Positions 8,182-17,385 of a DNA stretch of 64,000 nucleotides are shown piece by piece. The translations under genes and the position numbers were made by a program. Source of the stretch: Elusimicrobiota bacterium (GTDB lineage Bacteria; Elusimicrobiota; Elusimicrobia; Elusimicrobiales; UBA9959). The notes below the pieces were generated by a model. That model ran no database searches, was not told where the DNA came from, and was given only the letters and a program-made list of their open reading frames with translations. The stretch is taken from NCBI GenBank assembly GCA_016208085.1, contig JACQYT010000109.1, positions 1 through 64,000 of the forward strand. Direction: 5' to 3'. The number at the start of each line of letters is the position of its first letter. The first letter of the stretch is position 1.

Positions 8182-8568
8182 ATGAAGAAAATACCTCTCA
8201 TTATCTCCGCGGCGCTGGTCCTTGCGGCCCTGGGCGTTTTGCGTTACTATTTGTATTCCATGGACGCGGCCGAGGTTGTCCGCAGGCTTGCCGGCATGCG
8301 CGTGGCGACGGCGCTTTTCAGGCTTTCAAAGGGCTCCGCGCCCGCGAATTTTAACGACCTCGTCACAAGCGGTAACCTTGAGGCGCCGCCGAAACTGAAA
8401 CTCAAATGGCACAGGGCCTCGTTAAAGGTCAGGCCTACCCCGGTCCTTCAGGCTAAGGACACCGGCGGCTGGGGCTATGTCAACGACCCCAAAAGCCGGG
8501 ACTTCGGAACCATTTTCATTGATTGCGCCCACAGGGACGAAAAAGGCCGTTCTTGGAGCGAATTTTAA
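8182..8568 (+). CDS. Pseudopilin-like anchored protein
   Basis: This short protein (128 aa from MKKIPL) has one N-terminal membrane helix followed by a long amphipathic region. Its C-terminal end, GGWGYVNDPKSRDFGTIFIDC, is the pattern seen at the end of many small pilin and pseudopilin proteins in phyla rich in type II/IV systems. A classical prepilin peptidase site (G before FxxxE) is not obvious, so it may be an anchored relative rather than a true pilin. I start it at 8182, because the frame upstream runs into the inverted-repeat element. It is convergent with the glycosyltransferase, and the two coding ends overlap by four bases. Confidence 0.6.
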   Translation: MKKIPLIISAALVLAALGVLRYYLYSMDAAEVVRRLAGMRVATALFRLSKGSAPANFNDLVTSGNLEAPPKLKLKWHRASLKVRPTPVLQAKDTGGWGYVNDPKSRDFGTIFIDCAHRDEKGRSWSEF

Positions 8569-9626
8569 TCTTTCGGTTTTAGAAGCGGGGCGCTCAGCGC
8601 GTCTTCATAGAGGCGTTCCAGCAGATTGGCGACGGCCGGCACCGACATATTGAAATTTACCTGGTCGTACGCCATTTTGGAGATGGTATGGCACAACTGG
8701 GGGTTCTCGATAAGATGGATTATTGATTGGACGTACGCCTCGTGGTTGCCGGGTTCCACCAGCAGCCCGTTGCGCTCATGCACGGTGTAATCGCTGAGGC
8801 CCCGCAGGCGCGGAATGACGCAGGCCACGCCCGAGGCCTGGGCTTCGACAAGAGCCATAGACAATCCGTCGCGAACGGTAGTCTTCACGAATATATGCAT
8901 CATGGCCATGACTTCCGGGATGTCGTTGCGCTCCCAGAGCACGTCCACTTTGTGACTGATGTTAAGCCCCCGGGCCATCTCCCGTATTTTCTCGTCCCGC
9001 AAGCCCACCACCATAAAATTGGTTTCCGGCAGCGTCGTCAGGACGGATTTGGCCACTTTAAGAAAGAAGTCTTGTTCTTTAAGCGTGCGGTCCATGCTTA
9101 TCACGCCGACTTTATACGGCCTTTTCAGGAACATGGCGGGCTTGATCAGCATGGCGCTTTCCCAGCGGCCTATATTTATGCCGGGCGGCACGACAAAAGT
9201 CCTGCCCGGGGCTATGATGGCCCGGCAAAAGTCATCCTGGACCGAGGGGCACGAGGCGATAAACCTCGTGACATAGGGCTCAAAACTCTTAAGCCGCTCA
9301 AGGGTCTTACGGCCGCCCAGTTTTATCTGGCTCATGAACACTCTCGCGCCGGCCGATACTTTCTTTAAAAACATGACATTGGCCGAAGCGGAATCGTAGA
9401 TATGGACTATATCGTAAAGCGACTCTTCAAAGAAGCCAAGCCTCGCCCGGATGTTTAAAGCTCTGACGGCGAGCCTGGCTTTCTGCGCTTCGGCGTAGAG
9501 TTTCGTGTCATCAGGGCACATCAGGATGACATTGTGGCCTATCTTCTGCAGCTGGACGGACATGTGCAGGACCTGATAAGCCACTATGTCCCAGTCGCGG
9601 GAATCCAGGATGTTGAGGATGTTCAT
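8565..9626 (-). CDS. Glycosyltransferase, GT4/GT-B type
   Basis: The protein transfers a sugar from a nucleotide donor, probably in cell-surface glycan synthesis. The N-terminal half shows a GT-B acceptor domain (HMSVQLQKIGHNVILMC). The C-terminal half carries the GT4 donor-binding signature: KVGVISMDRTLKEQD, then VVGLRDE, then MHIFVKTTVRDGLSMALVE with the ExxxxxxxE-type motif (GLSMALVEAQASG). Length (353 aa) is normal. It follows the TPR gene on the same strand after an inverted-repeat spacer. The acceptor is unknown. Confidence 0.88.
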   Translation of the reverse strand: MNILNILDSRDWDIVAYQVLHMSVQLQKIGHNVILMCPDDTKLYAEAQKARLAVRALNIRARLGFFEESLYDIVHIYDSASANVMFLKKVSAGARVFMSQIKLGGRKTLERLKSFEPYVTRFIASCPSVQDDFCRAIIAPGRTFVVPPGINIGRWESAMLIKPAMFLKRPYKVGVISMDRTLKEQDFFLKVAKSVLTTLPETNFMVVGLRDEKIREMARGLNISHKVDVLWERNDIPEVMAMMHIFVKTTVRDGLSMALVEAQASGVACVIPRLRGLSDYTVHERNGLLVEPGNHEAYVQSIIHLIENPQLCHTISKMAYDQVNFNMSVPAVANLLERLYEDALSAPLLKPKD

Positions 9627-9629
9627 AAT

Positions 9630-9735
9630 TGGAGTCTAAAGTCTAAAGTCGAAAGTGTGGAGTATTAAAACATTTCGTTATTACTTTAGACTTCTGTTCT
9701 ATTTACTCTCCACTTTAGACTTCTGTTCCATTTTC
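9630..9735. repeat. Inverted repeat built of AAGTCTA words
   Basis: AGTCTAAAGTCTAAAGTCGAAA faces CTTTAGACTT twice, which can form a stem about 18 bases long. The same words recur at 50090-50126. The right part reads through the end of the TPR gene and encodes its final residues (EQKSKVESK). Confidence 0.75.
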
Positions 9736-10466
9736 GCCATCTCTTTTTTAGCGTTTTCAATATAAAGCCGGTCCCGCGTCGAGCCGAGGATGCTCCTGTA
9801 TATTGCATAGGCGGCCGCGTGATTGCCGGCTTTTTTATTGAGGAAAGCGGCAAGCTGGCGTATCATGACGGGGCAATCCGGCTCTTCAAGGAGCGGCGCT
9901 ATCAGCTGCGCCACCTTAGCCGGGTTTTTCGCCTTGCTGTAGCCGATCGCGGCCAGCAGGCGCACATATTTCCATTCCTTTGGCGCGTAAATAAGGGCCC
10001 AGTTCACAAGGCTTACCGCTTCCTCGGGCCTTGACAGATTAAAGGCGAGCGAGGCGGCCGCGTAAAGCCCCGCGTTCAGAAAATACGGGTCGAGCGCCAA
10101 GATATGCCTTGCGTAGCCCAGGAACTCAGGATACCTGCCCTCGCCGAAATGTACGCCTTCGCAGCGGACGCCGCCATGGTAATGAGGGCCCGCTTTATGC
10201 CCGCGCGCGCCTTCGGCGGAATCAAATTCCATTTCAAGCTCGGACGTGCCGTAATACTGCATCAGCCGCACGAACCAGACATCGGCCGCCAGCCTTCTTA
10301 AGCCAAGCGTTAGCGCCAGGGCGTCTTCGGCGGCGCCGGCCCTGACCTCCTTTATCAGATTGGCCGGCGGGAACGGCGCACTGTAGCTTTTGAACGCCCA
10401 GGGACCGGCGAAAAGCAGCGCGCAGGCCCCAAGCGCCGTCAGTACGGGGTAAAGGTACTTTTTCAT
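9699..10466 (-). CDS. Membrane-anchored TPR-like protein
   Basis: An N-terminal membrane or signal segment (KKYLYPVLTALGACALLFAGPWAF) is followed by helical repeats of tetratricopeptide character, for example AAASLAFNLSRPEEAVSLVNWAL. The region YGTSELEMEFD to HYHGGVRCEGVHFGEGRY is His/Gly-rich and not repeat-like. I start it at 10466 (MKKYLY), because the 37 residues upstream are encoded by a dispersed repeat copy. The last nine residues come from the AAGTCTA repeat. It lies below an ABC exporter and above a glycosyltransferase on the same strand. Its role is unknown. Confidence 0.65.
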   Translation of the reverse strand: MKKYLYPVLTALGACALLFAGPWAFKSYSAPFPPANLIKEVRAGAAEDALALTLGLRRLAADVWFVRLMQYYGTSELEMEFDSAEGARGHKAGPHYHGGVRCEGVHFGEGRYPEFLGYARHILALDPYFLNAGLYAAASLAFNLSRPEEAVSLVNWALIYAPKEWKYVRLLAAIGYSKAKNPAKVAQLIAPLLEEPDCPVMIRQLAAFLNKKAGNHAAAYAIYRSILGSTRDRLYIENAKKEMAKMEQKSKVESK

Positions 10467-10483
10467 TTTTGACCTCTTTCCTG

Positions 10484-10585
10484 ACCGGCGATACGAAATT
10501 TTACAGGCGTTTATTGGTAAACCTATCGGCCCGGAGCCAGGCGATAAGCGAACGAGCATCCGAAAATTGTCCGGCAATTTTCGGA
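10484..10585. repeat. CCTGACCGGCGAT dispersed repeat, copy 2
   Basis: About 100 bases from TTTCCTGACCGGCGAT to the stem CCGAAAATTG/CAATTTTCGG match the copies at 5155 and 16508. It fills the gap between the ABC permease and the TPR gene. The terminal stem has 10-base arms and could end or protect transcripts. Confidence 0.8.
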
Positions 10586-11353
10586 TTAGAATTCCTTCTT
10601 CCTGAACAACAGCAGGGAAAACAGGTACGGAACGATAAACCAGAGAAAAATATAAATAAAAAGGAAAACCGGGCCCGGCCCGCCGGCGGCGCGCGCGCCC
10701 AGGTCCCTGGCGTTGAAAAGGCCGAAATTGGGGATAAAATAAGCGGTCGCTTTCAGGGCCCAGGACGCGGCTCCGGAAGACTTTTCAATAAGAAACTTCG
10801 CTTCCTGCGTGAAATGGCCCAGGGTCCAGAGTATTGCCGTTATGGTCACGGTGGAGATGACGGAGGTTGAAAAAAGAGAGATAAAAACCGCCGTGGATGT
10901 GATAATCAGCAATTTAAACCAGATAAAGACGACGGCCTTGAAGTAAAAAACCGGAAGCGCGAAGCCCCTCAAAGCCATAAGGCTCAGGTGTATAAGGCTC
11001 ATGACGGCAAGCATAAGCGCGCAAGACAGGTAAAGGCCGGCGGTTTTGCCCAGCAGATAAGCGGGCTTTGGGACCGGCCTTGAGAACACCAGGTATATGG
11101 TTTTGGTCTCTATTTCCCTCGTTATGGTCCCGGCCGCCGCCATCAGCGCGTAGGCGAGCGCTATAAGTTCCATCAGGGCAAGCCCCGAGTCTACGAGGAC
11201 CCTCGCCTCTTCATCCACCGCCATGACGCCGACCAAAAGCGAGGCGTATATGAGCACGGCCGCGAAAACTATAAAAATGGCAAAAAACCTGTTCTTATAG
11301 TTTTCCCCAAGCGTTTGCGAGGCTATTATTCCTGCGATAAGAAAGAAATTCAC
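10586..11353 (-). CDS. ABC-2 type transporter permease
   Basis: The protein has six hydrophobic segments. The motif ITREIETKTIYLVFSRPVPKPAYLLGK, read across about 27 residues near position 95, is the typical cytoplasmic elbow of ABC-2 permeases that pair with a separate ATPase. I choose GTG at 11353 as start because AAGGAGG lies six bases before it and the upstream frame is repeat DNA. The ATPase gene lies directly upstream (11463-12221), so the pair forms an exporter. The cargo is unknown. Confidence 0.85.
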   Translation of the reverse strand: MNFFLIAGIIASQTLGENYKNRFFAIFIVFAAVLIYASLLVGVMAVDEEARVLVDSGLALMELIALAYALMAAAGTITREIETKTIYLVFSRPVPKPAYLLGKTAGLYLSCALMLAVMSLIHLSLMALRGFALPVFYFKAVVFIWFKLLIITSTAVFISLFSTSVISTVTITAILWTLGHFTQEAKFLIEKSSGAASWALKATAYFIPNFGLFNARDLGARAAGGPGPVFLFIYIFLWFIVPYLFSLLLFRKKEF

Positions 11354-11384
11354 CAAACGCCTCCTTGCAGGGGAAGTTGACCAA

Positions 11385-11467
11385 GCTGGGGAAGTTGACA
11401 AGTTTATAAGTTGACTAGTTGATAAGTTGAGTAGTTGATAAGTGCCGCAACTTTCTTACTTATCAAC
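11385..11467. repeat. Inverted repeat built of TTGATAAGT words, second locus
   Basis: Runs of AGTTGAC and TTGATAAGT words end in GTTGATAAGTGCCGCAAC and its inverse. About 38 bases match 2442-2479 in reverse orientation with one change. It fills the gap between the exporter ATPase and permease genes and overlaps the ATPase stop codon. Confidence 0.75.
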
Positions 11468-12221
11468 TGCCGTCGCTTTTTACGGTCTGTACGAATATTT
11501 CTTCCAGCCCGCCGCGCGCGCGCTCCCAGTCCTGCCGCGATACGGTTTTTGCCAGCCGCCCCTCGACCATTATCAGGACCCGGTCCGTTATCTTCTCAAG
11601 CTCCGAGATGCTGTGAGAAGACAGAAACACGGTATGCCGCTGCGCGTTCAACCCGGAGATCAGGGTCCTGATCTCGTGTATGGCCAGCGGGTCAAGTCCG
11701 CTGACCGGTTCGTCCAGGATAAGCAGTTCGGGATCATGGATGACGGCCTGCGCTATGCCCAGGCGCTGCATCATGCCTTTTGAAAATTCGGACACTTTTT
11801 TGCCGGCGTGCTTTTTAAGGCCGACTTTTTCTATCACCGCTTCAAGGCGCTTTTCGGCGGCGGGCCGCTCAAGGCCGGAGAGCCCGGCGTAGTAAAGCAG
11901 GGCCGAAGCGGCGGTGGAGTAGGGATAGAAATAGGGGAGTTCCGGCAGGAAGCCTATGCGCTTTTTTGAAGCTATGTCGGCGGGCGGCAGGCCGAAAACG
12001 GAAACGGAGCCGGCGGTCGGGAACAGCAGGCCGGTCAGGAGCTTCATGATGGTGGTCTTGCCGGCGCCGTTCAGGCCCAAAAGGCCGGTTATCTCGCCCG
12101 CTCGAAGCTCAAAAGAAAGGCCGTTCAGGGCCGTGGTCTCAAGCGTGGAGACAAACCCGCGCCTTCGGTAAATCTTTGTCACTCCGGAGAAAACGGCGAT
12201 GTTTTCGCCAGTAGCATTCAT
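11463..12221 (-). CDS. ABC-2 exporter ATPase
   Basis: Cytoplasmic ATPase of the exporter. Walker A (GLNGAGKTT), a signature-like EFSKGMMQRLG in place of LSGGQ, Walker B (LLILDEPVSGLD) and the switch region (VFLSSHSISELEK) are visible. The SKGMxQR form is usual for ATPases of ABC-2 exporters of the GldA/NatA kind. I start it at 12221 (MNATGEN), because 22 upstream residues are encoded by the composite hairpin repeat. AGAGGAA lies just before this ATG. It is followed by its permease, with repeat DNA between. Confidence 0.9.
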   Translation of the reverse strand: MNATGENIAVFSGVTKIYRRRGFVSTLETTALNGLSFELRAGEITGLLGLNGAGKTTIMKLLTGLLFPTAGSVSVFGLPPADIASKKRIGFLPELPYFYPYSTAASALLYYAGLSGLERPAAEKRLEAVIEKVGLKKHAGKKVSEFSKGMMQRLGIAQAVIHDPELLILDEPVSGLDPLAIHEIRTLISGLNAQRHTVFLSSHSISELEKITDRVLIMVEGRLAKTVSRQDWERARGGLEEIFVQTVKSDGS

Positions 12222-12229
12222 ACTTCCTC

Positions 12230-12297
12230 TTGCCCCAAGGTTTCCCCGCGACTTGGGGGCGGGGAATGGTAAAAATTTTTGCCGCAAAAATTTTTAT
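12230..12297. repeat. Composite hairpin repeat, partial copy
   Basis: It contains TTGCCCCAAGG, the CCCCGC/GCGGGG stem and the AT-rich palindrome TAAAAATTTTTGC/GCAAAAATTTTTA (12270-12296). The first three hairpins of the full element are missing. It lies between the DUF885 gene and the exporter operon. Confidence 0.8.
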
Positions 12298-14084
12298 TTC
12301 ACCATCTTCCCCGTTTCCTTATTCTGCCTTTTCAGTTCGGACTCTATGGCGGCCATCGGTATCTTGCCCATCTTCAGGAAGGAAGCGTGGAATTTGCGCA
12401 GGTCAAAATATTTCTCTTCGGTGCGCTGGTAATATTTGCGCATTTCAAGTATGCGGTCCATTCCCAGGATAAAACTGACGCTTTCGGTAGGCGCAAGGGA
12501 AATCCTGAGCGCCTCGGTTTTGGCCTGCGCCTCTGAAAAATAAAAATTCTCCATGAAAAACCCGACCGCCTCGTCATAAGTCATCTTTTTCGTATGCAGC
12601 TCCACGTCGACGCACGCCCTGGCGGCCCTTAAGGCTCGCACATAAATCCTTAAAAATCTGGACCAGTAAGAGGAATAATAGCCCATCTCTTCGGCCAGGA
12701 GTTCCGCGTACGCGGCCCAGCCGTTAGTGACCAGCGGCTGGTTTGAGATCTTCCGCAGCCGCGACCGGTTAAAACCGGCCGCGTAGCTCCGCAGATGCAT
12801 GCCGGGCATCACGGCATAAGCGGTTAAAAGCTCTATCTGGGCGTAATTGAAGAGGGAAGCAAGCGCCTTCTCCTGCGCGGCGGCGGGCATTTTCTCGGAC
12901 GGCAGCGAGATGTACAGCTCCGAGACCTTCAGGTTGTCCAGGGCGAAAGGCTCTATAAAATGCGCGTAAGGCAGGATCGCCGCCATAAAGCTCGGCATTT
13001 TCATCATCAGGAGGCGCTGCTTCGGGAATTCCACCACTTTATATTCGTCAAAATGCTGATAGGCGCGGTCCGCCTCGTCCTGAAAGACCTTCAGCGCGTC
13101 GCTTAAGGGAGGATGCTCTTTGGGGAGTTTGTCCAGCACCCCTTTCCAGCCTTTCTCCCTGGACAGCAAAGGGTCAATATTCAACGCCTCTTTTTGGAGG
13201 TCTTTCATCGCCTCTTTAAAAGTTTGTTTTGCGCGTTTATAAACCGAACCCGGGGTCAGGTCCAGGCCGTGCCAGCGCTCCAGGTAAAACCCGTAGGTGT
13301 AGGCGCCGGCCGTGAACTCGCCGTCGGCGTTGGGAATGATGTCGGCCTTAAGAAAATCCCGGTAGCGCGCCAGCCCCGCTTTCACTTTGTCGAAAGTTTC
13401 GTCCATCTGGGTCTTCAAAACGGGGTCATAGCGGGTATACCCCCTGAAAAGGGGGATGAAATCGGAAATATAGTTAAGGGCGTCTTCAGTCTGCTTTAAG
13501 GCCAGCTCAGCCCAGATCGCGGGCGGATGGGCCAGATTCCTTTCGGCCTGCTCCAGTATCCAGGGAAGCTCCTTAAGGCGCGACATGGCGTTAGCCGCCC
13601 TGACATTATAATCCTCGCCTTCCTTGCTGAGCAGCTGATAGACCGAGAAGAGCGGCTCCAAATAATACTGCGGCCTTTTATTAAGGATGCCCAGGTTCTC
13701 CATTTCGTAGACATCCACTTCAAGCATCTGGTCAAGCAGATCGTAATCCACCTGCAAAGAGGGATACATAGACTCTTTTTTTATCTCCCGGAGCTTGACG
13801 CGAAGCTTTTTTACCGCGTCCAGCTGCTTATTGGCTCTTTCCTGGCTGCGCGGCGTAAGCAGGGAGTCCGAGCCGTGGAGGCCCAGACGGGTAGCGCGCT
13901 CCGGGTCGTACATCTGGATGGTGGCCAGATATTGCTCAAAGACTTCGCTTAATCTGGTATTTTCAAGCGTGCCCTGCACCTCTTCCGTAGTCAGCGTGTC
14001 CTCATAGGCAAAAACGGAAAGGGTAGAGGGTATAGGATACAGGGTATAGGCAGCGAAACACAACCCGATAAAAATCCTTTTCAT
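12294..14084 (-). CDS. Exported DUF885 protein, metal motif altered
   Basis: The gene encodes a 596-residue secreted protein. The signal peptide core YTLYPIPSTL is encoded by CCCTATA-type heptamers. The rest is helical and fits DUF885, a family of putative metallopeptidases. The family's conserved HExxPGHHLQ-type motif reads YAVMPGMHLR here (around residue 440), so the first His, the Glu and one further His are replaced. The later NGWAAYAELLAEEMG motif is kept. If the alignment is right, the enzyme has lost metal binding and may be a binding or structural protein. It lies between lon and the ABC exporter on the same strand. Confidence 0.75.
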   Translation of the reverse strand: MKRIFIGLCFAAYTLYPIPSTLSVFAYEDTLTTEEVQGTLENTRLSEVFEQYLATIQMYDPERATRLGLHGSDSLLTPRSQERANKQLDAVKKLRVKLREIKKESMYPSLQVDYDLLDQMLEVDVYEMENLGILNKRPQYYLEPLFSVYQLLSKEGEDYNVRAANAMSRLKELPWILEQAERNLAHPPAIWAELALKQTEDALNYISDFIPLFRGYTRYDPVLKTQMDETFDKVKAGLARYRDFLKADIIPNADGEFTAGAYTYGFYLERWHGLDLTPGSVYKRAKQTFKEAMKDLQKEALNIDPLLSREKGWKGVLDKLPKEHPPLSDALKVFQDEADRAYQHFDEYKVVEFPKQRLLMMKMPSFMAAILPYAHFIEPFALDNLKVSELYISLPSEKMPAAAQEKALASLFNYAQIELLTAYAVMPGMHLRSYAAGFNRSRLRKISNQPLVTNGWAAYAELLAEEMGYYSSYWSRFLRIYVRALRAARACVDVELHTKKMTYDEAVGFFMENFYFSEAQAKTEALRISLAPTESVSFILGMDRILEMRKYYQRTEEKYFDLRKFHASFLKMGKIPMAAIESELKRQNKETGKMVK

Positions 14085-14116
14085 ATCTTTACCCTCCCTT
14101 TACCAAGGAAGGTTGC

Positions 14117-16498
14117 TTACCCTCTGCCCATCGCCTTTTTTCGCGGGGCGGCCTTGGCGCTTTTAGGCGATTTCTTTTCAAGCGCCAGTTCCAGCACTTC
14201 ATCCATTGAGGATACCGGCAGAAGGCTCATTTTGTCTTTTATTTCAGCGGGAATCTCTTCCAGTTCCTTCAAGTTGGCTTTGGGGAATAAGACGGTATAG
14301 ACTTCCTCCCTGAAAGAGGCTATGACCTTTTCTTTCAAGCCCCCTATGGAAAGAACCCGGCCGGCCAGCGTCACTTCGCCCGTCATGGAGAAGGCCTTTT
14401 TGACGGGCCTGCGGCTCAAGAGGCTTGCCAGCGCGGTGGCGATGGTTATGCCGGCCGACGGCCCGTCTTTCGGAATAGCGCCTTCGGGAATATGCACATG
14501 AAAATTATGCGCCTGTATATAGGAATCGGGCGCGAGTTCCCTGGACTTTATATAGGAGAAAGCGGCCTGCGCCGATTCTTTCATGACGTCGCCCAGTTTA
14601 CCGGTCAGCAGCAGGTCGCCCTTGCCGGGCACCGCCACGGCTTCCACGGAAAGCGCTTCGCCGCCGTTCTCTGTCCAGGCAAGGCCCGTGGCCCGCCCCG
14701 GGCCGTTGACGGCGGCGAGGTCGCGGACAAACTTGGGTATGCCCAGGTAATCGCCAAGGTTGTCCGCGGTGACTTTTATCTCCTTTACGCCGGTTTCCAC
14801 CACCGTTCTCGCGGCTCTCCGGCACATAGCCGCTATCTCGCGTTCAAGGTTGCGCACGCCCGCTTCCCTGGTATAGCCGCGTATTATGGCGTCTATGCCC
14901 GGGTCGTTTATCCTCAGCGCGTTTTCCCCGAGTCCGTGCTCTTTTAACTGCTTCGGCATCAGGAATTTTTTGGTTATCGCCGTCTTTTCATTATGGGTGT
15001 AGCCGTTGAATTCTATCACTTCCATCCTGTCCCGCAGGCTCACCGGGATGCCCCACAGCGTATTGGCCGTGGTAATGAACATGACCTTTGAGACGTCAAA
15101 GGGAACGTCCAGGAAGTGGTCCGTGAATTCGTGGTTCTGCTCGGGGTCAAGGACTTCCAGCAGCGCGGCCGCCGGGTCGCCCCGCCAATCCGAACCCATC
15201 TTGTCGATCTCGTCCATCAAAAAAACAGGGTTCCTGCTTTTGGCTTTCTTGATGCTCTGTATAATGCGGCCCGGCATGGACGCGACATAAGTTCTTCTGT
15301 GTCCGCGTATTTCGGCCTCGTCGCGCACGCCGCCCAGCGAGATCCGGACAAAATTCCTGCCCATGGCCCTGGCTATGGAGCGGGCGATGGAGGTCTTGCC
15401 CACGCCGGGGGGGCCCATAAAACAGAGTATCGGCCCTTTGAGTTTTTGCGTGAGTTTGCAGACGGCCAGGTACTCAAGCACGCGCTCCTTGGGCTTCTTA
15501 AGGCCGTAGTGGTCCTCTTCAAGCAGTTTCCTGGCAAGCGCCAGGTCTATCGCGTCCGCCGTCTCCACGGCCCACGGCAGATGGACAAGCCAGTCCAGAT
15601 AAGTCCTGGAAACGGTGGACTCCGGCGAAAAAGGCATCATCTTGGCCAGGCGCGCCAGTTCCTTCTCCGCCGCGGCTTCCGCTTCCCCGGACATCCTGGC
15701 CGCTTTTATCTTCTTTTTAAGCTCGTCCACTTCCTTGGCAAAATCGTCCTTCTGATGGAGTTCCTTCTGTATCGCCTTCATCTGCTCATTCAGGTAATAT
15801 TCTTTCTGCGATTTTTCTATCTGCCCCCTGACCCGGAAATGGATCTTCTGCTCTATATCCAGGATCTCTATCTCTTTGGCAAGGAGCTTTATTATCTTTT
15901 CAAGCCGCTCCCGCAAATCCACGGTTTCAAGGATTTCCTGGCGGTCGGGGATGTTGAAGATTGAATTGGCCGCGACGGTGTCGGCCAGTTTCGAGGGATC
16001 TTCCATGTGCGAGAGCAGCGCCACGGAATCAAGCGTTATGCGGGCGCCGAGCCTCACATAGGCCTCAAACATTTCCGCGGCGTGGCGCATAAGCGCTATC
16101 ACTTCCGGGGTCTTCTCCGCCTGTTCCTGGACATACTCCACTTCGGCCATCAGGCAGCTCTTTTGGGCGTCCAGCGCGAGTTTTTTAACCCGGACCCTTT
16201 TTTTGCCGTCCAGGAACACCCGCATGGTTGCGTCGGGCATCTTAAGGGACTGTGAAACTTCGCTGACGACCCCGAAAGGGTAAAGGTCCTCCGGCGCGGG
16301 GTCGTTGACGGCGGGCTTTTTCTGCGTCAGCGCCAGCAGATATTTGCCGGCCTTCAGCGCGCATTCTATCCCTGCGATGGATTTGGGCCTGTCCACCGAA
16401 AGCGGCAGGGCCATGTGCGGGAAAAGCACCACGTCCCTGATGGCTATCGCGGGAAGCGTTACCGGGTAATTATTTGAAGCGGCGTCGGCGGCATCCAT
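14117..16498 (-). CDS. lon: ATP-dependent protease Lon
   Basis: Lon is a cytoplasmic AAA+ protease that degrades damaged and regulatory proteins. The order is complete: an N-terminal substrate domain (residues about 12-200), a coiled linker, and AAA+ with Walker [10 protein letters not shown] and Walker B VFLMDEID. The C-terminal protease domain has the catalytic Ser in PKDGPSAG and Lys in GGLKEKVIA. Length (793 aa) is standard. It follows clpP and tig on the same strand, where clpX often stands in other bacteria. The Lys-rich tail ([12 protein letters not shown]) is unremarkable. Confidence 0.98.
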   Translation of the reverse strand: MDAADAASNNYPVTLPAIAIRDVVLFPHMALPLSVDRPKSIAGIECALKAGKYLLALTQKKPAVNDPAPEDLYPFGVVSEVSQSLKMPDATMRVFLDGKKRVRVKKLALDAQKSCLMAEVEYVQEQAEKTPEVIALMRHAAEMFEAYVRLGARITLDSVALLSHMEDPSKLADTVAANSIFNIPDRQEILETVDLRERLEKIIKLLAKEIEILDIEQKIHFRVRGQIEKSQKEYYLNEQMKAIQKELHQKDDFAKEVDELKKKIKAARMSGEAEAAAEKELARLAKMMPFSPESTVSRTYLDWLVHLPWAVETADAIDLALARKLLEEDHYGLKKPKERVLEYLAVCKLTQKLKGPILCFMGPPGVGKTSIARSIARAMGRNFVRISLGGVRDEAEIRGHRRTYVASMPGRIIQSIKKAKSRNPVFLMDEIDKMGSDWRGDPAAALLEVLDPEQNHEFTDHFLDVPFDVSKVMFITTANTLWGIPVSLRDRMEVIEFNGYTHNEKTAITKKFLMPKQLKEHGLGENALRINDPGIDAIIRGYTREAGVRNLEREIAAMCRRAARTVVETGVKEIKVTADNLGDYLGIPKFVRDLAAVNGPGRATGLAWTENGGEALSVEAVAVPGKGDLLLTGKLGDVMKESAQAAFSYIKSRELAPDSYIQAHNFHVHIPEGAIPKDGPSAGITIATALASLLSRRPVKKAFSMTGEVTLAGRVLSIGGLKEKVIASFREEVYTVLFPKANLKELEEIPAEIKDKMSLLPVSSMDEVLELALEKKSPKSAKAAPRKKAMGRG

Positions 16499-16507
16499 GT
16501 TGTTATC

Positions 16508-16655
16508 CTGAAAGTTTCAGTTGAAACTAATTTTTTTCGGGCTCTTTACCTGACCGGCGATGCAAAATTTCACCGGCGTTTATTGGCAAACCTATTGGCC
16601 CAAAGCTGGTAAACAAGCGAACAAGCGCCCGAAAATTGCGGCAATTTTCGGGTTA
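16508..16655. repeat. CCTGACCGGCGAT dispersed repeat, copy 3
   Basis: This fills the clpP-lon gap. It shares the flanking GAAAGTTT-AGTTG-AA and TTTTTTTCGG sequences with copy 1 and the terminal stem CCGAAAATTG/CAATTTTCGG with copy 2. The right end reaches the clpP stop codon. Confidence 0.85.
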
Positions 16656-17258
16656 TTTCTTTTTAAAATCCAGCACTCCGTCTATCAGGCCGTAGGCCCT
16701 GGCTTGTTCACCCGACATATAATAGTTTCTCTCCATGTCGGCCCGGACCTTTTCCGGCGTTTTCTCGCAGTGTCTGGCCAGGATATTGATGAGCCGGGTC
16801 TTATTCTCCTGCATCTCTTTGCTCTCTATCTCTATATCGGTGGCCTGGCCCGAGATGCCGCCGCCCCAGATAAGGGGCTGATGGATCATGATCCGGGCGT
16901 TGGGGAGCGCATAGCGCTTGCCCTTTGAGCCGGCCGCGAGCAGCACGGCGCCGAAGCTCATGGCCATGCCCATGCAGATGGTGGAGATGGGGGCCTTTAT
17001 AAACTGCATCGTGTCGTAAACCGCCAGGCCCGCGGTCACCATGCCGCCGGGCGAGTTGATGTAAAGATTGATGTCCTTGTCGCTGGCCTCGGCGTCAAGA
17101 TACAAAAGCTGCGCGATAACGGTGTTGGCCGAAGCGGTAGACACGGCGCCTTCCGGATCTCCGATGAAAATAATCCTGTCCTTCAGGAGCCGGGAGTAGA
17201 TATCATAACCCACCATCGCTCCCTGGTTCCATTTTTCTATAATCGTAGGTATCAGCAT
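16653..17258 (-). CDS. clpP: ClpP protease subunit with Asn in place of catalytic Asp
   Basis: This is the proteolytic chamber subunit that works with ClpX/ClpA unfoldases. The catalytic Ser lies in [14 protein letters not shown] and the His in [12 protein letters not shown]. The position of the third catalytic residue, Asp in ERDxF, is Asn here (ERNYYMS, about residue 180). The N-terminal propeptide and hydrophobic loops look normal, and length (201 aa) is standard. An Asn at this position is known from Listeria ClpP1, which works within a mixed complex, so this may be a partner subunit rather than dead. It is between tig and lon. Confidence 0.95.
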   Translation of the reverse strand: MLIPTIIEKWNQGAMVGYDIYSRLLKDRIIFIGDPEGAVSTASANTVIAQLLYLDAEASDKDINLYINSPGGMVTAGLAVYDTMQFIKAPISTICMGMAMSFGAVLLAAGSKGKRYALPNARIMIHQPLIWGGGISGQATDIEIESKEMQENKTRLINILARHCEKTPEKVRADMERNYYMSGEQARAYGLIDGVLDFKKK

Positions 17259-17275
17259 AAGAAACCTCCAAACAG

Positions 17276-17385
17276 CAGGGTAGAGGGTAGAGGGTAGAGG
17301 GTAGAGGGTAGAGGGTAGAGGGTAGAGGGTAAGGAACTTCTTTCCCTACACCCCACACCCTATACCCTATACCCTTTCTTCCCTT
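17276..17385. repeat. GGGTAGA heptamer array with inverted TACCCTA arm
   Basis: About eight tandem GGGTAGA units (17278-17332) are followed, after AAGGAACTTCTTT, by CCCTATACCCTATACCC. The two arms can pair imperfectly. It sits between tig and clpP, and its right end supplies the tig stop codon (TAG within TATAGGG on the minus strand). Confidence 0.85.

Noticed and set aside
17276-17385. Tandem GGGTAGA units as a possible CRISPR array or telomere-like end
   Set aside because: The units are seven bases without spacers and are followed by an inverted arm. They lie between tig and clpP, so neither an array nor a chromosome end fits.
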